DNA of 64,000 nucleotides from Mesorhizobium sp. (lineage in GTDB: Bacteria > Pseudomonadota > Alphaproteobacteria > Rhizobiales > Rhizobiaceae), in assembly GCA_004020875.1 (NCBI GenBank), contig SAPZ01000019.1, forward strand, positions 1 to 64,000, given 5' to 3'. This document shows positions 42,601-51,952 of this stretch, one piece after another. Under the pieces are notes generated by a model, which was not told where the DNA came from, searched no databases, and saw only the letters and a program-made list of their open reading frames with translations. How positions within the stretch are numbered: position 1 is the stretch's first letter; each line of letters opens with the position of its first letter. A program made the position numbers and the translations under genes.

Positions 42601-43599
42601 TTATTCGAGCGGCTTGATCTTGCCGAGCGGAATGAAGCCGAGCGAGGCCTTGCCCTTGACGATCTTCAACGGCATCGAAGGTTCCTTCCCGAGCATCGCC
42701 AAGGCGGCAAAACCCTGCTCGATTTCACTTTTATGCTCGGGGACGGCGCCGGCAAGGATGGCCGCCACCGCCTTGGGGTCCTTGAGCTTGATCATCAAAC
42801 TTGCGTCGACTAGCCCTTCCGCGTCGATCGAGACCGGCCCGGACACTGTGATGCGCGCGGTCCCCGACGACAGGTCGAGCTTGGCAATCTCGATCGATTG
42901 GCCGCGCAGGCTTTTGGGAGGTGCCGCGATCAACGCCACGCCGTTCTTGAGCGTCACGTCGCCGCTGCCGTCCAGCGCCGGAAGCACGCGTCCGTCGATG
43001 GCATCCGCATTGATCTCCAGATCGCCGAAGCTGCCGACATAATTGACATCCTGGCCGGCCGGCTGCAATTGCCCGGCCGCCTTGGCGGCGCTGAACAACT
43101 GCATCGGATCCGTGTCGTCCTGCGGGTCGGTCTGACCGTTCAGGCCTTCGGCCTGCAGCGAGACACTGCGCGGCAGCGGCCACCACACTTTGACATTGGC
43201 CTGCAACTGGTCCCAGTCGATCCAGAGCGGCGGCATGCCGGGCGCCATCGTCCGCAGCGGCCCGCGCAGGTCGGCTACCGGCGACAAGGGCCCGGTGATC
43301 CCGGCTGCGGCGTTGAAGCTCCCGATGGAAGCGGCGACCTTCCGGGCGTCGTCCTCGTAGGCGATGTTGTCGCAGGAGACCGTGAAGCTCATCGGATAGC
43401 CGCTGACGGTGAGGTTGGCGCAACCGGCGGCGATACCCTTGCTGCCCAGCTGCGCCACTGCCTGGTCTGCCTCGGCCTTGAGCCTTTCGGCGAGATAGAA
43501 CCAGCCGCCGCTGTAGATGGCGAACAGAACGAGGATGAACGCCGCGAGCCAAGGCAGCCGGCGGCGGGGTTTGCGCGATCGCTCGTCACTTGACGTCAT
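42601..43599 (-). CDS. DUF2125 membrane-anchored protein
   Basis: A 332-residue protein with one N-terminal hydrophobic segment (LPWLAAFILVLFAIYSGGWFYLAERL) and a large periplasmic beta-rich domain. The layout with YPMSFTVSCDNIAYED and ending KGKASLGFIPLGKIKPL fits DUF2125, an alphaproteobacterial family of unknown function. The start at 43599 (MTSSDERSRKPRRR) places basic residues before the anchor. It is divergent from the ChaC-like gene. Confidence 0.85.
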   Translation of the reverse strand: MTSSDERSRKPRRRLPWLAAFILVLFAIYSGGWFYLAERLKAEADQAVAQLGSKGIAAGCANLTVSGYPMSFTVSCDNIAYEDDARKVAASIGSFNAAAGITGPLSPVADLRGPLRTMAPGMPPLWIDWDQLQANVKVWWPLPRSVSLQAEGLNGQTDPQDDTDPMQLFSAAKAAGQLQPAGQDVNYVGSFGDLEINADAIDGRVLPALDGSGDVTLKNGVALIAAPPKSLRGQSIEIAKLDLSSGTARITVSGPVSIDAEGLVDASLMIKLKDPKAVAAILAGAVPEHKSEIEQGFAALAMLGKEPSMPLKIVKGKASLGFIPLGKIKPLE

Positions 43600-43718
43600 G
43601 CTGCGGCTCTCGTTAACCCCGGCGAGCGGGCGTTTGCTTTTACGCAAACAAGCGGGGGACAGAAGAAGCACCTTGTCGGTGCGGTGTCGTTCACTCGAAT
43701 GCGATCAGGCTTGGCGAT

Positions 43719-44240
43719 ATGGGCGATTTTTGGGTTTTTGGCTATGGGTCGCTGATTTGGCGGCCGGGATTCGCCCACGTCGAGACGCGCCGCGCCCGGC
43801 TCTACGGCTATCGCCGCTCGCTTTGCGTCTATTCCTTCGTGCATCGCGGCACGCGCGGCCGGCCCGGCCTCGTGCTCGGCCTCGACCGAGGCGGCTCCTG
43901 CATCGGCCTTGCCTACCGAGTTCCCGGCAATCTGCGCGACGAGGTGCTTTCCTACCTGCGCGAACGCGAGCTCGTGACCAGCGTCTATCTGGAACGCATG
44001 CTGGACATCCGGCTGGATGGCGGCGTTTCGGTCGAGGCGGTCGCCTACATCGTCGACCGGCAGCATGAGCAATATGCCGGCGCGCTCGATGCCGATCAGG
44101 CGGCTGAGGTCGTTCGCGGCGCCTTCGGCCAATCCGGGCGAAACGAGGACTATGTCTTGAGCACGCTTGAGCACCTCGAGGCGCTCGGCATTCGCGATCA
44201 CTGGCTGGAGGAGGTGGGCCGCCAGGTCGCACCTTCGTGA
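43719..44240 (+). CDS. gamma-glutamylcyclotransferase (ChaC-like)
   Basis: A 173-residue ChaC-type enzyme that releases 5-oxoproline from gamma-glutamyl compounds such as glutathione. The opening FWVFGYGSLIWRPGF is the substrate-binding YGSL motif, and FVHRGTRGRPGLVLGL with the later catalytic Glu region (RERELVTSVYLERML) follow. Length fits. It stands divergent to DUF2125 as in other rhizobia. Confidence 0.9.
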   Translation: MGDFWVFGYGSLIWRPGFAHVETRRARLYGYRRSLCVYSFVHRGTRGRPGLVLGLDRGGSCIGLAYRVPGNLRDEVLSYLRERELVTSVYLERMLDIRLDGGVSVEAVAYIVDRQHEQYAGALDADQAAEVVRGAFGQSGRNEDYVLSTLEHLEALGIRDHWLEEVGRQVAPS

Positions 44241-44356
44241 AGTGCTGGTACGATCAAAAAGCAAAACCATGCCTTTGACCTTGGCCGGCCACGACCTAGC
44301 TTAGCGGCGACCCTTCCCTGGGCGTCAGGCCCGGTCCAGCATCACGGAGATCAGTC

Positions 44357-45304
44357 TTGCAGAAACGCCGTCTCGGTCGCACCGACCTTTCCATCGCGCC
44401 GCTGGTCCTGGGCGGCAATGTCTTCGGCTGGACCGCCGATGAAAAGACCTCCTTCGACCTGCTCGACCGGTTTGTCGGGGCGGGCCTGAACGCCATCGAT
44501 ACGGCCGATGCCTATTCGCGCTGGGTTCCTGGCAACAAGGGCGGCGAGTCGGAAACCATCATCGGCAATTGGATGAAAAGTCGCGGCAACCGCGACAAGG
44601 TTGTCATCATCACCAAGGTCGGTTCGGATATGGGCCAGGGCAAGCGCGACCTCTCCGCCGCTTATATCGAGAAGGCGGTCGACGCGTCGCTGAAGCGGCT
44701 GCAGGTCGATGTCATCGACCTTTATCTGTCGCATTGGCCGGACCCGGCCACGCCTTACGAGGAGACGCTCGGCGCCTATCAGCGCCTGCTCGAAAAAGGC
44801 AAGATCCGCTATGCGGGCTGCTCCAATCTCGATGCCGGGCAGTTGCGCGCGGCGCTCGACGTCGCCAGCCTGCGCAGCCTGCCGCGCTATGAGGTTCTGC
44901 AGCCTGAATACAATTTGTACGATCGCTCGTCACTCGACGGACCGCTGCTCGACCTCTGCAAGACCGAGCATATCGGGGTCATCACCTATTTCAGCCTAGC
45001 CAAGGGGTTTTTGAGCGGCAAATACCGCAGCAAGGCCGACCTCGGGCAGAGCGCGCGCGGCGAGGGCGTGGCCGGCTACCTCAACGAGCGCGGCATGCGC
45101 ATCCTTTCCGCGCTCGATGCCGTGGCCGAGCGACATTCGGCCAAGCAGGCGGAAGTGGCTCTGGCCTGGATCATCGCGCGGCCGGGCATCACCGCGCCGA
45201 TCGCCAGCGCGACGACGCCGGCCCAGATGGACAGCCTGATCCGCGCGGCATCGCTCAAGCTTTCGGCGGACGATATCGCGGCTTTGGACCGGGCCAGCTC
45301 GTAG
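44357..45304 (+). CDS. aldo/keto reductase
   Basis: A 315-residue NADPH-dependent aldo/keto reductase of the YajO/GSP69-like group. RRLGRTDLSIAPLVLGGNVFG, the DTADAYSRWV stretch with the catalytic Asp-Tyr, KVGSDMG with Lys, and LSHWPDP with His are present. It starts at TTG 44357, supported by CGGAG 8 nt upstream. Substrate unknown. Confidence 0.9.
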   Translation: MQKRRLGRTDLSIAPLVLGGNVFGWTADEKTSFDLLDRFVGAGLNAIDTADAYSRWVPGNKGGESETIIGNWMKSRGNRDKVVIITKVGSDMGQGKRDLSAAYIEKAVDASLKRLQVDVIDLYLSHWPDPATPYEETLGAYQRLLEKGKIRYAGCSNLDAGQLRAALDVASLRSLPRYEVLQPEYNLYDRSSLDGPLLDLCKTEHIGVITYFSLAKGFLSGKYRSKADLGQSARGEGVAGYLNERGMRILSALDAVAERHSAKQAEVALAWIIARPGITAPIASATTPAQMDSLIRAASLKLSADDIAALDRASS

Positions 45305-45381
45305 CCTTCGCACGATCATCCAAGACGCCCACGACGGTCCCTCGTACATCCCATCGGATCGCGGCAGGAGGAGGGTTCGGC

Positions 45382-46002
45382 ATGGCTGGCAGTGTTCTGG
45401 GCGCGGCACAGCCTTGGCAACACGTGCTGGCGCTTGTCGTGGCCGCGACTGTCGTCATGGGCAGTCCGGGACCGGCGACGATCAGCGTGACCGCCGTCGG
45501 CGCGGCTTTCGGCCTGCGCCCTTCGCTGGGTTACACGTCTGGCGCCGTACTCGGCACGATCGCCGTGCTCCTGGCGGTGGCGGCCGGGATTTTCGGCATA
45601 CTGGCCTCGGTGCCGGGAGCGGCGCCGGCGCTGGCGATCCTCTCGGCCGGGTACATCCTTTATCTCGCCTTCAAGATAGCGACCGCGCCGCCATTGGCCG
45701 AGCGCGGGAGCAGGGCGACGAAGCCCGATTTCCTCGGCGGCTTCATGCTCGCCGTCGCCAACCCGAAGGCATATGTGGCGATTGGCGCGGTTTTCGCCGG
45801 CGCCGCGTCGCAGGCCGACACGCTCGGCGCTTCCACCAGACTGCTGGTGCTTGCCGCGATGATCGTCGCCATCCACCTCGTGTGGCTGCTCGCAGGAACG
45901 GCTTTCGCGCGCTTCCTGCGCCATCCGCTGGCGTCGCGGATCATCAATCTGGTGTTTGCCGCAACCCTGGTGCTGACGACCCTGCTGGCGGTGCTCCGGT
46001 AG
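45382..46002 (+). CDS. LysE/RhtB family amino-acid exporter
   Basis: A 206-residue inner-membrane protein with about six helices. The LysE pattern is visible at MGSPGPATISVTAVGAAFGLRPSLGYTSGAVLG and in FLGGFMLAVANPKAYVAIGAVFAG. A GGAGGAGGG ribosome-binding site precedes the ATG. It is convergent with plsC, with 4 bp between the stops. The exported amino acid is not predictable. Confidence 0.87.
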   Translation: MAGSVLGAAQPWQHVLALVVAATVVMGSPGPATISVTAVGAAFGLRPSLGYTSGAVLGTIAVLLAVAAGIFGILASVPGAAPALAILSAGYILYLAFKIATAPPLAERGSRATKPDFLGGFMLAVANPKAYVAIGAVFAGAASQADTLGASTRLLVLAAMIVAIHLVWLLAGTAFARFLRHPLASRIINLVFAATLVLTTLLAVLR

Positions 46003-46006
46003 CGGA

Positions 46007-46801
46007 TCAGGTCCTGGCCGCTACGCCGAGTTCCGCCAGGCGCTTGACCGCGGTTGGCGGCATGGGCGGCGGGTTCGGCGCCTGCGCTGCCTCGACAAGC
46101 ATCTGGTCGCAGGCGGCTTCCGTCTCGCCGATCAGCCGCCGCATGAATTCTTCCTTGCCGAGCCCTGGCGGGATCGGCGGCAGGAATCGGGCCTTGATGG
46201 TGCCTGGATAGCGCAGGAACTTGCGGCGCGGCCAGTAGAGGCCGGCGACATGGGCGACCGGCACCACGGGCACGCCCAGTTGCGAATAGATCTCGACGAT
46301 GCCGTATTTGTAGGACGGCTCGGCGCCCGGCGGGCGGCGCGTGCCTTCGGGATAGATGATGAGCTGGCGCGGATTGCGGTCCATTTCCTGCCTGGTCGCG
46401 ACGACAACTGCCTTCAGCGCTTTCGAACGACTGCCGCGGTCGACCGGAATCATGCGCATCTTCATGATGTACCAGCCGAAGAACGGGATCCAGGTCAGCT
46501 CGCGCTTCAGGATGTAGAGCGCGTCGTCGAGATAGGGGAAGAAGGCGATCGCGTCCCAGAAGGACTGGTGCTTCGGCGCCAGGATGAAGGATCCTTCCGG
46601 CAGGTTCTCGACGCCCGTGATCTCGCTCTTGGTCGCGGCGATCTTGTCATAGAGCCACATCGAGGTGCGCGACCAGAATTTCGGCACGAACCAGGCGCGG
46701 TGGCGCGGCGACAGGAAATAATAGGGCGTCCAGAAGATCATCTGGACGATCAGGCTGAGATAGAAAACGAGGTTGAACGCCAGCGAGCGGATGATGAGCA
46801 T
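46007..46801 (-). CDS. plsC: 1-acyl-sn-glycerol-3-phosphate acyltransferase
   Basis: A 264-residue membrane acyltransferase that forms phosphatidic acid. The catalytic block HQSFWD (HxxxxD) in LAPKHQSFWDAIAFFP, the acyl-binding YPEGTRRPPG and PVVPVAHVAGLYWP are all present, with two N-terminal hydrophobic helices. Paralogues of PlsC exist in rhizobia, so this may be one of several. Confidence 0.9.
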   Translation of the reverse strand: MLIIRSLAFNLVFYLSLIVQMIFWTPYYFLSPRHRAWFVPKFWSRTSMWLYDKIAATKSEITGVENLPEGSFILAPKHQSFWDAIAFFPYLDDALYILKRELTWIPFFGWYIMKMRMIPVDRGSRSKALKAVVVATRQEMDRNPRQLIIYPEGTRRPPGAEPSYKYGIVEIYSQLGVPVVPVAHVAGLYWPRRKFLRYPGTIKARFLPPIPPGLGKEEFMRRLIGETEAACDQMLVEAAQAPNPPPMPPTAVKRLAELGVAART

Positions 46802-46882
46802 GCAAGGGGCCCGTGAGGAAGTGTGCGTTGGTTACACCAAGCGGCGACAAAAAGGAAACGGCGCGATGGTCGAATGGCGACC

Positions 46883-47785
46883 CTACAAAGACCTTGTCAG
46901 CCGCTCCTTCAGGCGCGGCCCGGCGAAATCAAGGAAGGCGCGCAGCTTCACCGGCAGACGGCCCTGGCCGGCATGAACGAGGCTCACTGGCCAGGGCTGC
47001 GGCTCGAACGGCTCCAGCACCACCCGCAGCGCGCCGGCACGCACCGCTGCATCCGCCTGGTAGGAGAGCACCTTCGTCAGGCCGAGCCCGCCAATCGCCG
47101 CGTCGATCGCTGCCTCGGCGGTGTTGACCTGCAGGCGTGAGCGGACCGCGATGGCGGTTTCCGTCTTGCCGGCTCCGAAACTCCATGTCGCGGGTGCTGC
47201 GAGACCTTCGAAGGTGATGCAGCTGTGGCCGGCAAGCTCCGGCGGTTTCTCCGGCGTGCCGTGCATGGCGAGATAGGCCGGACTTGCGCAGATGATGCGG
47301 CGGATCGAGCCGACGCGGATCGCAACCATGGCCGAATCCGGCAGCTCGCCGATGCGCAGGGCCAAATCGATATGCTCCTCTACCAGCTGGGTGATCCGGT
47401 CGGACAAGGTCAGGCGGATATCCACCTGCGGATACAAGGCGAGAAAGTCGGTGATCACGGGCAATACATGCAGGCGGCCGAAGACGACCGGCGCGGTGAT
47501 GACCAACTCGCCGGTCGGGCTCGAATATTCGCCAGCCGCGGTGCGCTCTGCCTCGCTGACCTCGGCCAGGATACGACGGCAGGCGATGAGATAGAACTGG
47601 CCGGGATCGGTCAGCGTCAGCCGCCGCGTCGAGCGGTTGAGCAGGCGTGTCCCCAAGTGCTTCTCCAACTCGGAGAGTTTTCTGCTGACGGTCGCCAGCG
47701 GCACCCCCGCGCGTCTTGCCGCAGCGGAAAGGCTGCCGGCCTCCACCGTGGCGACGAACAGGGACATGGCGTCGAGGCGGTCCAT
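46883..47785 (-). CDS. LysR family transcriptional regulator
   Basis: A 300-residue LysR regulator. The winged helix-turn-helix is at about 5-65 (FVATVEAGSLSAAARRAGVPLATVSRKLSELEKHLGTRLLNRSTRRL), followed by a substrate-binding domain. The start at 47785 (MDRLDAMSLF) is typical for this subgroup. It is divergent from the pyridoxamine oxidase-like gene; a 10-bp inverted repeat covers both upstream regions, so it probably controls that gene and itself. Confidence 0.92.
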   Translation of the reverse strand: MDRLDAMSLFVATVEAGSLSAAARRAGVPLATVSRKLSELEKHLGTRLLNRSTRRLTLTDPGQFYLIACRRILAEVSEAERTAAGEYSSPTGELVITAPVVFGRLHVLPVITDFLALYPQVDIRLTLSDRITQLVEEHIDLALRIGELPDSAMVAIRVGSIRRIICASPAYLAMHGTPEKPPELAGHSCITFEGLAAPATWSFGAGKTETAIAVRSRLQVNTAEAAIDAAIGGLGLTKVLSYQADAAVRAGALRVVLEPFEPQPWPVSLVHAGQGRLPVKLRAFLDFAGPRLKERLTRSL

Positions 47786-47788
47786 TAT

Positions 47789-47848
47789 TCTTCCGAAATC
47801 TGGAAGGATGAATTGCAAATATGATCTCTATATCCGTTTTTCGGAAGA
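47789..47848. promoter_or_regulatory. paired operator arms for the divergent LysR regulator
   Basis: TCTTCCGAAA (47789-47798) and its exact reverse complement TTTCGGAAGA (47839-47848) flank the region between the two divergent starts, centre to centre 50 bp. The left arm also sits in a TTCC-N7-GGAA dyad. This two-site layout fits LysR recognition and activation sites. Confidence 0.6.
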
Positions 47849-47886
47849 GGCTAAATATTGTGCGACCCCGACCGAGGAGCGTTGGT

Positions 47887-48507
47887 ATGAACGAATTCAC
47901 CAGCGACGTGGCCTTCACGCCGACCGTCAAGGCCATCCAGTCGCGCAAGGGATCGCGCGATTCCTATGCGCGCGTCGAGCAGCGCGGCGGCTGGCAGGCA
48001 ACGATCACACCCGACCTTGCCGCCTTCGTCGAAGCGCAGATCAGCGTGTTCCTGGCGACGGCAAACGCCGAGGGCCAGCCGTACGTCCAGCATCGCGGCG
48101 GGCCGGCCGGCTTCCTCAAGGTGCTCGACGATCACACGATCGGCTTTGCCGATTTCTCCGGAAACCGGCAGTTCATCACCCAGGGCAACCTGCAGGATAA
48201 CCACCAGGCCTTCCTGTTCCTGATCGACTATATGCTGCGGCAGCGCATCAAGGTCTGGGGCAGGGCGCGGGTCATCGAAAACGACCCGGATCTGACGGCG
48301 AAGCTGATGCCTGCGGGCTACCAGGCGCGGCCGGAGCAGGTGATCCTGTTCACGGTCACGGCCTGGGATGCCAATTGCCCGCAGCACATACCGCAGCGTT
48401 TCGAGGCGACGGACGTCGCGGCGGCGTTGGCCGAACGCGACCGGCGCATCGCCGGTCTGGAGCGGGAGATTGCCGGCTTGCGCGATGGTGCGGCGGCTAA
48501 GGTTTAG
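47887..48507 (+). CDS. pyridoxamine 5'-phosphate oxidase-family protein
   Basis: A 206-residue flavin-binding split-barrel protein. FVEAQISVFLATANAEGQPYVQHRGGPAGFLKVLDDHTIGFADFSGNRQ is the PNPOx-like fold of the general-stress/flavin reductase group, with a C-terminal coiled helix. GAGGAG lies 8 nt before the ATG at 47887. It is probably the main target of the divergent LysR gene. Actual reaction unknown. Confidence 0.87.
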   Translation: MNEFTSDVAFTPTVKAIQSRKGSRDSYARVEQRGGWQATITPDLAAFVEAQISVFLATANAEGQPYVQHRGGPAGFLKVLDDHTIGFADFSGNRQFITQGNLQDNHQAFLFLIDYMLRQRIKVWGRARVIENDPDLTAKLMPAGYQARPEQVILFTVTAWDANCPQHIPQRFEATDVAAALAERDRRIAGLEREIAGLRDGAAAKV

Positions 48508-49232
48508 TTCTTCACCGCAGTCGATGCTTCGGCCAGCGTGATGCCCTCGGGCGTCGTGCGAAGCGGCAGGAAGCCGCGCGCCAGCGACAGCACATATTTG
48601 CTGTATTCGGTCAGCAGCACGCGCAGTGCTTCCGGCTTGGTCAGCCACCCACCATTGCCGAGATTGGTGTTGACCACCGGATAGGGCTCGAGGCGCGCGC
48701 CATGCAGCAGCCGGCCCATCTCGAGCAGGCTGCGCGGCATGTGGTAGTTGTTGGTGACGATGATGATGCTGCCATAGGCGTGGTTCTCCACCCATTTGGC
48801 GCTTTCCTCGGCGTTGCCGATGGTGTCGAGCGCGGCACGGTCGATATCGACGCAGCAGGAGAAGAGCTGCTTGTCCCCTCCCGTCGCCGCCTGCAACTGG
48901 CGCTTGGTGGCCGAAGGATGGACGCCGCTGATCAGCAGCCGTTGGCCCTTGCCGGAGGCCAGAAGGTCCATCGCCGCGTCGAGCCGCGACTGTCCGCCGG
49001 TCAGCACGATGATGGCATCGGCTCTGGCCGGATTGAGCGGGGTCGTCATGTGGCTGACCTTGTCGGCGAACCAGCCGAAGCCGCCGGCGAAAAGCACCAG
49101 CGCGGCAACAGTGACGAAACCGCAGATGCGCAGGGCGAGCCGCAGACGACCAAGTCCCCCGGGGGCGGCGGCGCGCACACGCACTACCGGCATCCGTCCA
49201 GCCGTCTCGATCGAATCCCGCGCTTCCATCAT
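48504..49232 (-). CDS. YdcF family protein (DUF218)
   Basis: A 242-residue protein with one N-terminal transmembrane segment (about 30-50) and a DUF218 domain. DAIIVLTGGQSRLDAAMDLL, RLLISGVHPSATKRQL and IIIVTNNYHMPRSLLEM are the family's conserved blocks. It occurs near ftsEX in rhizobia. Members are thought to act in envelope biogenesis; no proven reaction. Its stop overlaps the neighbouring gene's stop by 4 bp. Confidence 0.87.
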   Translation of the reverse strand: MMEARDSIETAGRMPVVRVRAAAPGGLGRLRLALRICGFVTVAALVLFAGGFGWFADKVSHMTTPLNPARADAIIVLTGGQSRLDAAMDLLASGKGQRLLISGVHPSATKRQLQAATGGDKQLFSCCVDIDRAALDTIGNAEESAKWVENHAYGSIIIVTNNYHMPRSLLEMGRLLHGARLEPYPVVNTNLGNGGWLTKPEALRVLLTEYSKYVLSLARGFLPLRTTPEGITLAEASTAVKN

Positions 49233-49388
49233 CCCCAGGTTAATCCTGAAAGCTTCTAATGGTTAACTCCGAAATGCGGCCTTTGATAGGTAAGGCGATG
49301 CACTTTGCGTTACGGCACCTGCCCAACCCGTGATCGTCGTCTTGTTCGTATACAACGCTTTGCGCCGGCTTTTGGCTGGAGCTCATGG

Positions 49389-50381
49389 TCAGCCTGCGTC
49401 CGGCTGGCGAACGTCGATGTCGGTGAGGTAGGCGACAACGGTCGCGTGCGAGGTGGCCGCTGTCAGCGCGCCAATCACCAGCACCATCAGGCCGACGCCG
49501 AAATACCCGGCGGAGCCGATGGCGAAATTGCCGAACAAGGCGGTCGCCTGGTCGGCCTGGGGCGTCGCCATGTTGCGCGACGACCACCAGGAGAAGACGA
49601 TGAAGACGGCGATCGCGAGCGCACCGCCGGCGGCCGCGCCCTTCATGCCGGTGACCAGGAAATGCCAGCGGAATTCGCGCGCGATGAAGCGTGCCTCCGC
49701 GCCGACGAAATGCAGCACCTCGATGATATGGCCGTTGCCGGCCATGGCGCCGCGCGTGGCGAACACCACCGTCAGCACCGTTGCCGATAGCATCAGCGCC
49801 AGGACGGCGATGCCGATCGTCACCGTGGTGTGCGCCATGGCGACCAGGCGGTCGACCCAGGTGCGGTGATCGTCGAGTGCTGCGGTCGGGATCTTGGGCG
49901 TGATCGCCGCGCGCATGGCGGCGAAGTCCGGCGGGCTGGCCTCGTCAATGGTGACGATGATGAGGCGCGGCACCGGCAGCTCGTCGATGTTGAGGCCGCT
50001 GCCCAGCCATGGCTCCAGAAGACGCGCGGTCGCGTCGCGATCGATGATCTTGGTGCCCTTCACGCCCGGGAATTCGCTGGCGATCCGCGAGGCCTGCGCA
50101 AGCGCCGCCTCCATGTCGAGGCCGTCGGCCGGCTTGATCTGGATCGTCGCCTCGCGCGATATCTGGTTCTCCCAGACCGAGGCGGTGTCGCGCACCAGCG
50201 TCACCGCGCCGAAGGTGAGGCAGGACAGGAAGGTCATGATGGCGATGACCAGCACCAGCGCCCGCCCGGCGATGTTCTGCGCCGGCACGATCGGCGCGGT
50301 CTTGCGCTGTACCCGCCTGACCGTCACTGTCGCCTCGGCGCCGGCTTCGTCCTGGAGGTGGTCGGCTGGAAAGTCAGTCAT
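49389..50381 (-). CDS. ftsX: cell division protein FtsX
   Basis: A 330-residue four-helix membrane subunit of the FtsEX complex. The layout of one N-terminal helix, a periplasmic loop (about 70-190), and three C-terminal helices including the TLTVVFATRGAMAGNGHIIEVLHFVGAEARFIAREF FtsX pattern is clear. It couples FtsE ATPase to periplasmic cell-wall hydrolases. Its start overlaps the ftsE end by 8 bp, showing translation coupling. Confidence 0.92.
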   Translation of the reverse strand: MTDFPADHLQDEAGAEATVTVRRVQRKTAPIVPAQNIAGRALVLVIAIMTFLSCLTFGAVTLVRDTASVWENQISREATIQIKPADGLDMEAALAQASRIASEFPGVKGTKIIDRDATARLLEPWLGSGLNIDELPVPRLIIVTIDEASPPDFAAMRAAITPKIPTAALDDHRTWVDRLVAMAHTTVTIGIAVLALMLSATVLTVVFATRGAMAGNGHIIEVLHFVGAEARFIAREFRWHFLVTGMKGAAAGGALAIAVFIVFSWWSSRNMATPQADQATALFGNFAIGSAGYFGVGLMVLVIGALTAATSHATVVAYLTDIDVRQPDAG

Positions 50382-51033
50382 AGACGTCTAACCTTCCGCC
50401 GGCCAGGATCATGCGGCGCGCATCGACCTGCTCCATCAGGCCGAGGTCGTGGGTGGCGATGACGACAGCGGTGCCTAGACGGTTGAGCTCGATGAAGAGC
50501 CTCAGCAGCCGGCGCGCCAGCGGCGGGTCGACATTGCCGGTCGGCTCGTCGGCCAGAAGGATCTCCGGCTGCTCGATCAACGCGCGCGCGATCGCGGCGC
50601 GCTGCTTCTCGCCGCCCGACAGCACCGGCGGCAGCACATGCATGCGGTCGCCGAGACCGACCCATTTCAAAAGCTCAGTGACGTCGGTGCGATAGCCAGC
50701 CTCCTCGCGCCCCCGCACGCGCAACGGCAGCGCGACATTCTCGTAGGTCGTCATGTGGTCGAGCAGGCGGAAATCCTGGAACACCACGCCGATGCGGCGG
50801 CGCAGCAGCGGCAATTCGCTGCGCGAGATGCGCGAGCGGTCCTTGCCGAAGATGGTGATCAGGCCGCGCGTCGGCTTCAGCGACATGAACAAAAGGCGCA
50901 GCAAGGTCGTCTTGCCGGCGCCCGAGGGGCCGCTCAGGAACTGAAAGGAGCGCTCCGGAATGTGCAGCGAGATGTCGCGGAGGATCTCCGGACCCATGCC
51001 ATAGCGGAGGCCGACATTTTCGAAGCGGATCAC
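50374..51033 (-). CDS. ftsE: cell division ATP-binding protein FtsE
   Basis: A 219-residue ABC ATPase. Starting at GTG 51033 it reads (f)MIRFENVGLRYGMGPEIL, the normal FtsE N terminus. Walker A GPSGAGKT, Q-loop, signature LSGGEKQR and Walker B ILLADEPTGNVD are intact. A longer in-frame extension reaches a GTG/ATG at 51093 but lies in or next to a dispersed repeat, so the GTG start is better. Pairs with FtsX downstream. Confidence 0.93.
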   Translation of the reverse strand: MIRFENVGLRYGMGPEILRDISLHIPERSFQFLSGPSGAGKTTLLRLLFMSLKPTRGLITIFGKDRSRISRSELPLLRRRIGVVFQDFRLLDHMTTYENVALPLRVRGREEAGYRTDVTELLKWVGLGDRMHVLPPVLSGGEKQRAAIARALIEQPEILLADEPTGNVDPPLARRLLRLFIELNRLGTAVVIATHDLGLMEQVDARRMILAGGRLDVYD

Positions 51034-51080
51034 GTTCGGCGACCTGAAACTTTCGGCGGCGACGCGCCACGATCTAACTC

Positions 51081-51184
51081 TAGAGCGCTCCACCGTTTCA
51101 CGGAAACGGCGGACCGCTCTATCTCTGCGCTTTCACGCAATTCCGGACGGAAAACCGTTTCACACTTTTCCTGGAATTGCTCTA
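51081..51184. repeat. two-hairpin dispersed repeat, copy 3
   Basis: The best-preserved copy: TAGAGCG...CGCTCTA bounds an outer hairpin with CACCGTTTCACGGAAACGGCGG. Then GCAATTCC and GGAATTGC bound the second hairpin (51136-51180), ending CTCTA. It lies upstream of ftsE. It matches the copies at 34190 and 36978, and its second half matches 54100-54151. Confidence 0.88.
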
Positions 51185-51316
51185 ACAGACCATCGGCCGG
51201 CATGGTTAACGGTCGGTTAATTTGGGATCGATTTTGACGTCTCAAAGCGGTTCCGGTGGGGAAGCGTTAACCAATTGCGTTTACGCAAAAGAAACGAAGA
51301 CTGCACTGGTGCCGAA

Positions 51317-51952
51317 ATGGCCGAGAATAGAACCGCGCGCCCCGTTTCCGGCGAAATCATGACCGGCCCGGCAACAAATGCCGCGCTAGAGCGCGCCATG
51401 TCCAATGCGCCCGACATCGTCGATGCCGACTATGTGGTGCTGCCGCGCTTTGCCACGCATCCAGAGCTGTCGCCGCGCCAGCCGCAGATCCCACCGACGC
51501 CGGCGATCAAAGGCATGGGCATCCTGCGCAAGCCGGATGCTTCGCTGCCGCGGCCCTCACGTGGCGGCCCGACGTTCTGGATCGCAGGCGTCGGCATTGC
51601 GCTGGTCTCCTTCTGGGTGTCGGGCGGCCACGCGCTGGTCCGGCAGAGCACCTTTTGGGTGAACGCCGCGCCGGCGAGCGCGCTCACCATTTCCGGCGTG
51701 ACGTCGCGTATCGATGAGTCTGGCCTGAAGCCCGTGCTGTTCGTCGACGGCGAAGCGGCGAATGACGGGATGGGATCGGAAACACTGCCGCCGCTCGAAA
51801 TCCGCGTCACCGACAACGACAGCAACATCATCCGCTACAGGCTGGGGACATCCGATCGCGTACTGGCTCCAGGCGAAAGATTCGGCTTTTCCAGCCGGCT
51901 CGATGTGCCTAGAAACGGCGTCAGGACAGTCTCAGTAATCTTCGCCGGCTAG
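51317..51952 (+). CDS. conserved rhizobial hypothetical membrane protein, possible DUF3426-like
   Basis: A 211-residue protein. Residues ~1-90 are Pro-rich and likely cytoplasmic, one hydrophobic helix (FWIAGVGIALVSFWVSGGHAL) follows, and the C-terminal ~100 residues form a beta-rich extracytoplasmic domain with LPPLEIRVTDNDSNIIRYRLG and ERFGFSSRLDVPRNGVRTVSVIF. That end resembles DUF3426-type domains. The start at 51317 lacks a clear ribosome-binding site. It sits between ftsE and hpt, a position I recall as common in rhizobia. Confidence 0.7.
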   Translation: MAENRTARPVSGEIMTGPATNAALERAMSNAPDIVDADYVVLPRFATHPELSPRQPQIPPTPAIKGMGILRKPDASLPRPSRGGPTFWIAGVGIALVSFWVSGGHALVRQSTFWVNAAPASALTISGVTSRIDESGLKPVLFVDGEAANDGMGSETLPPLEIRVTDNDSNIIRYRLGTSDRVLAPGERFGFSSRLDVPRNGVRTVSVIFAG

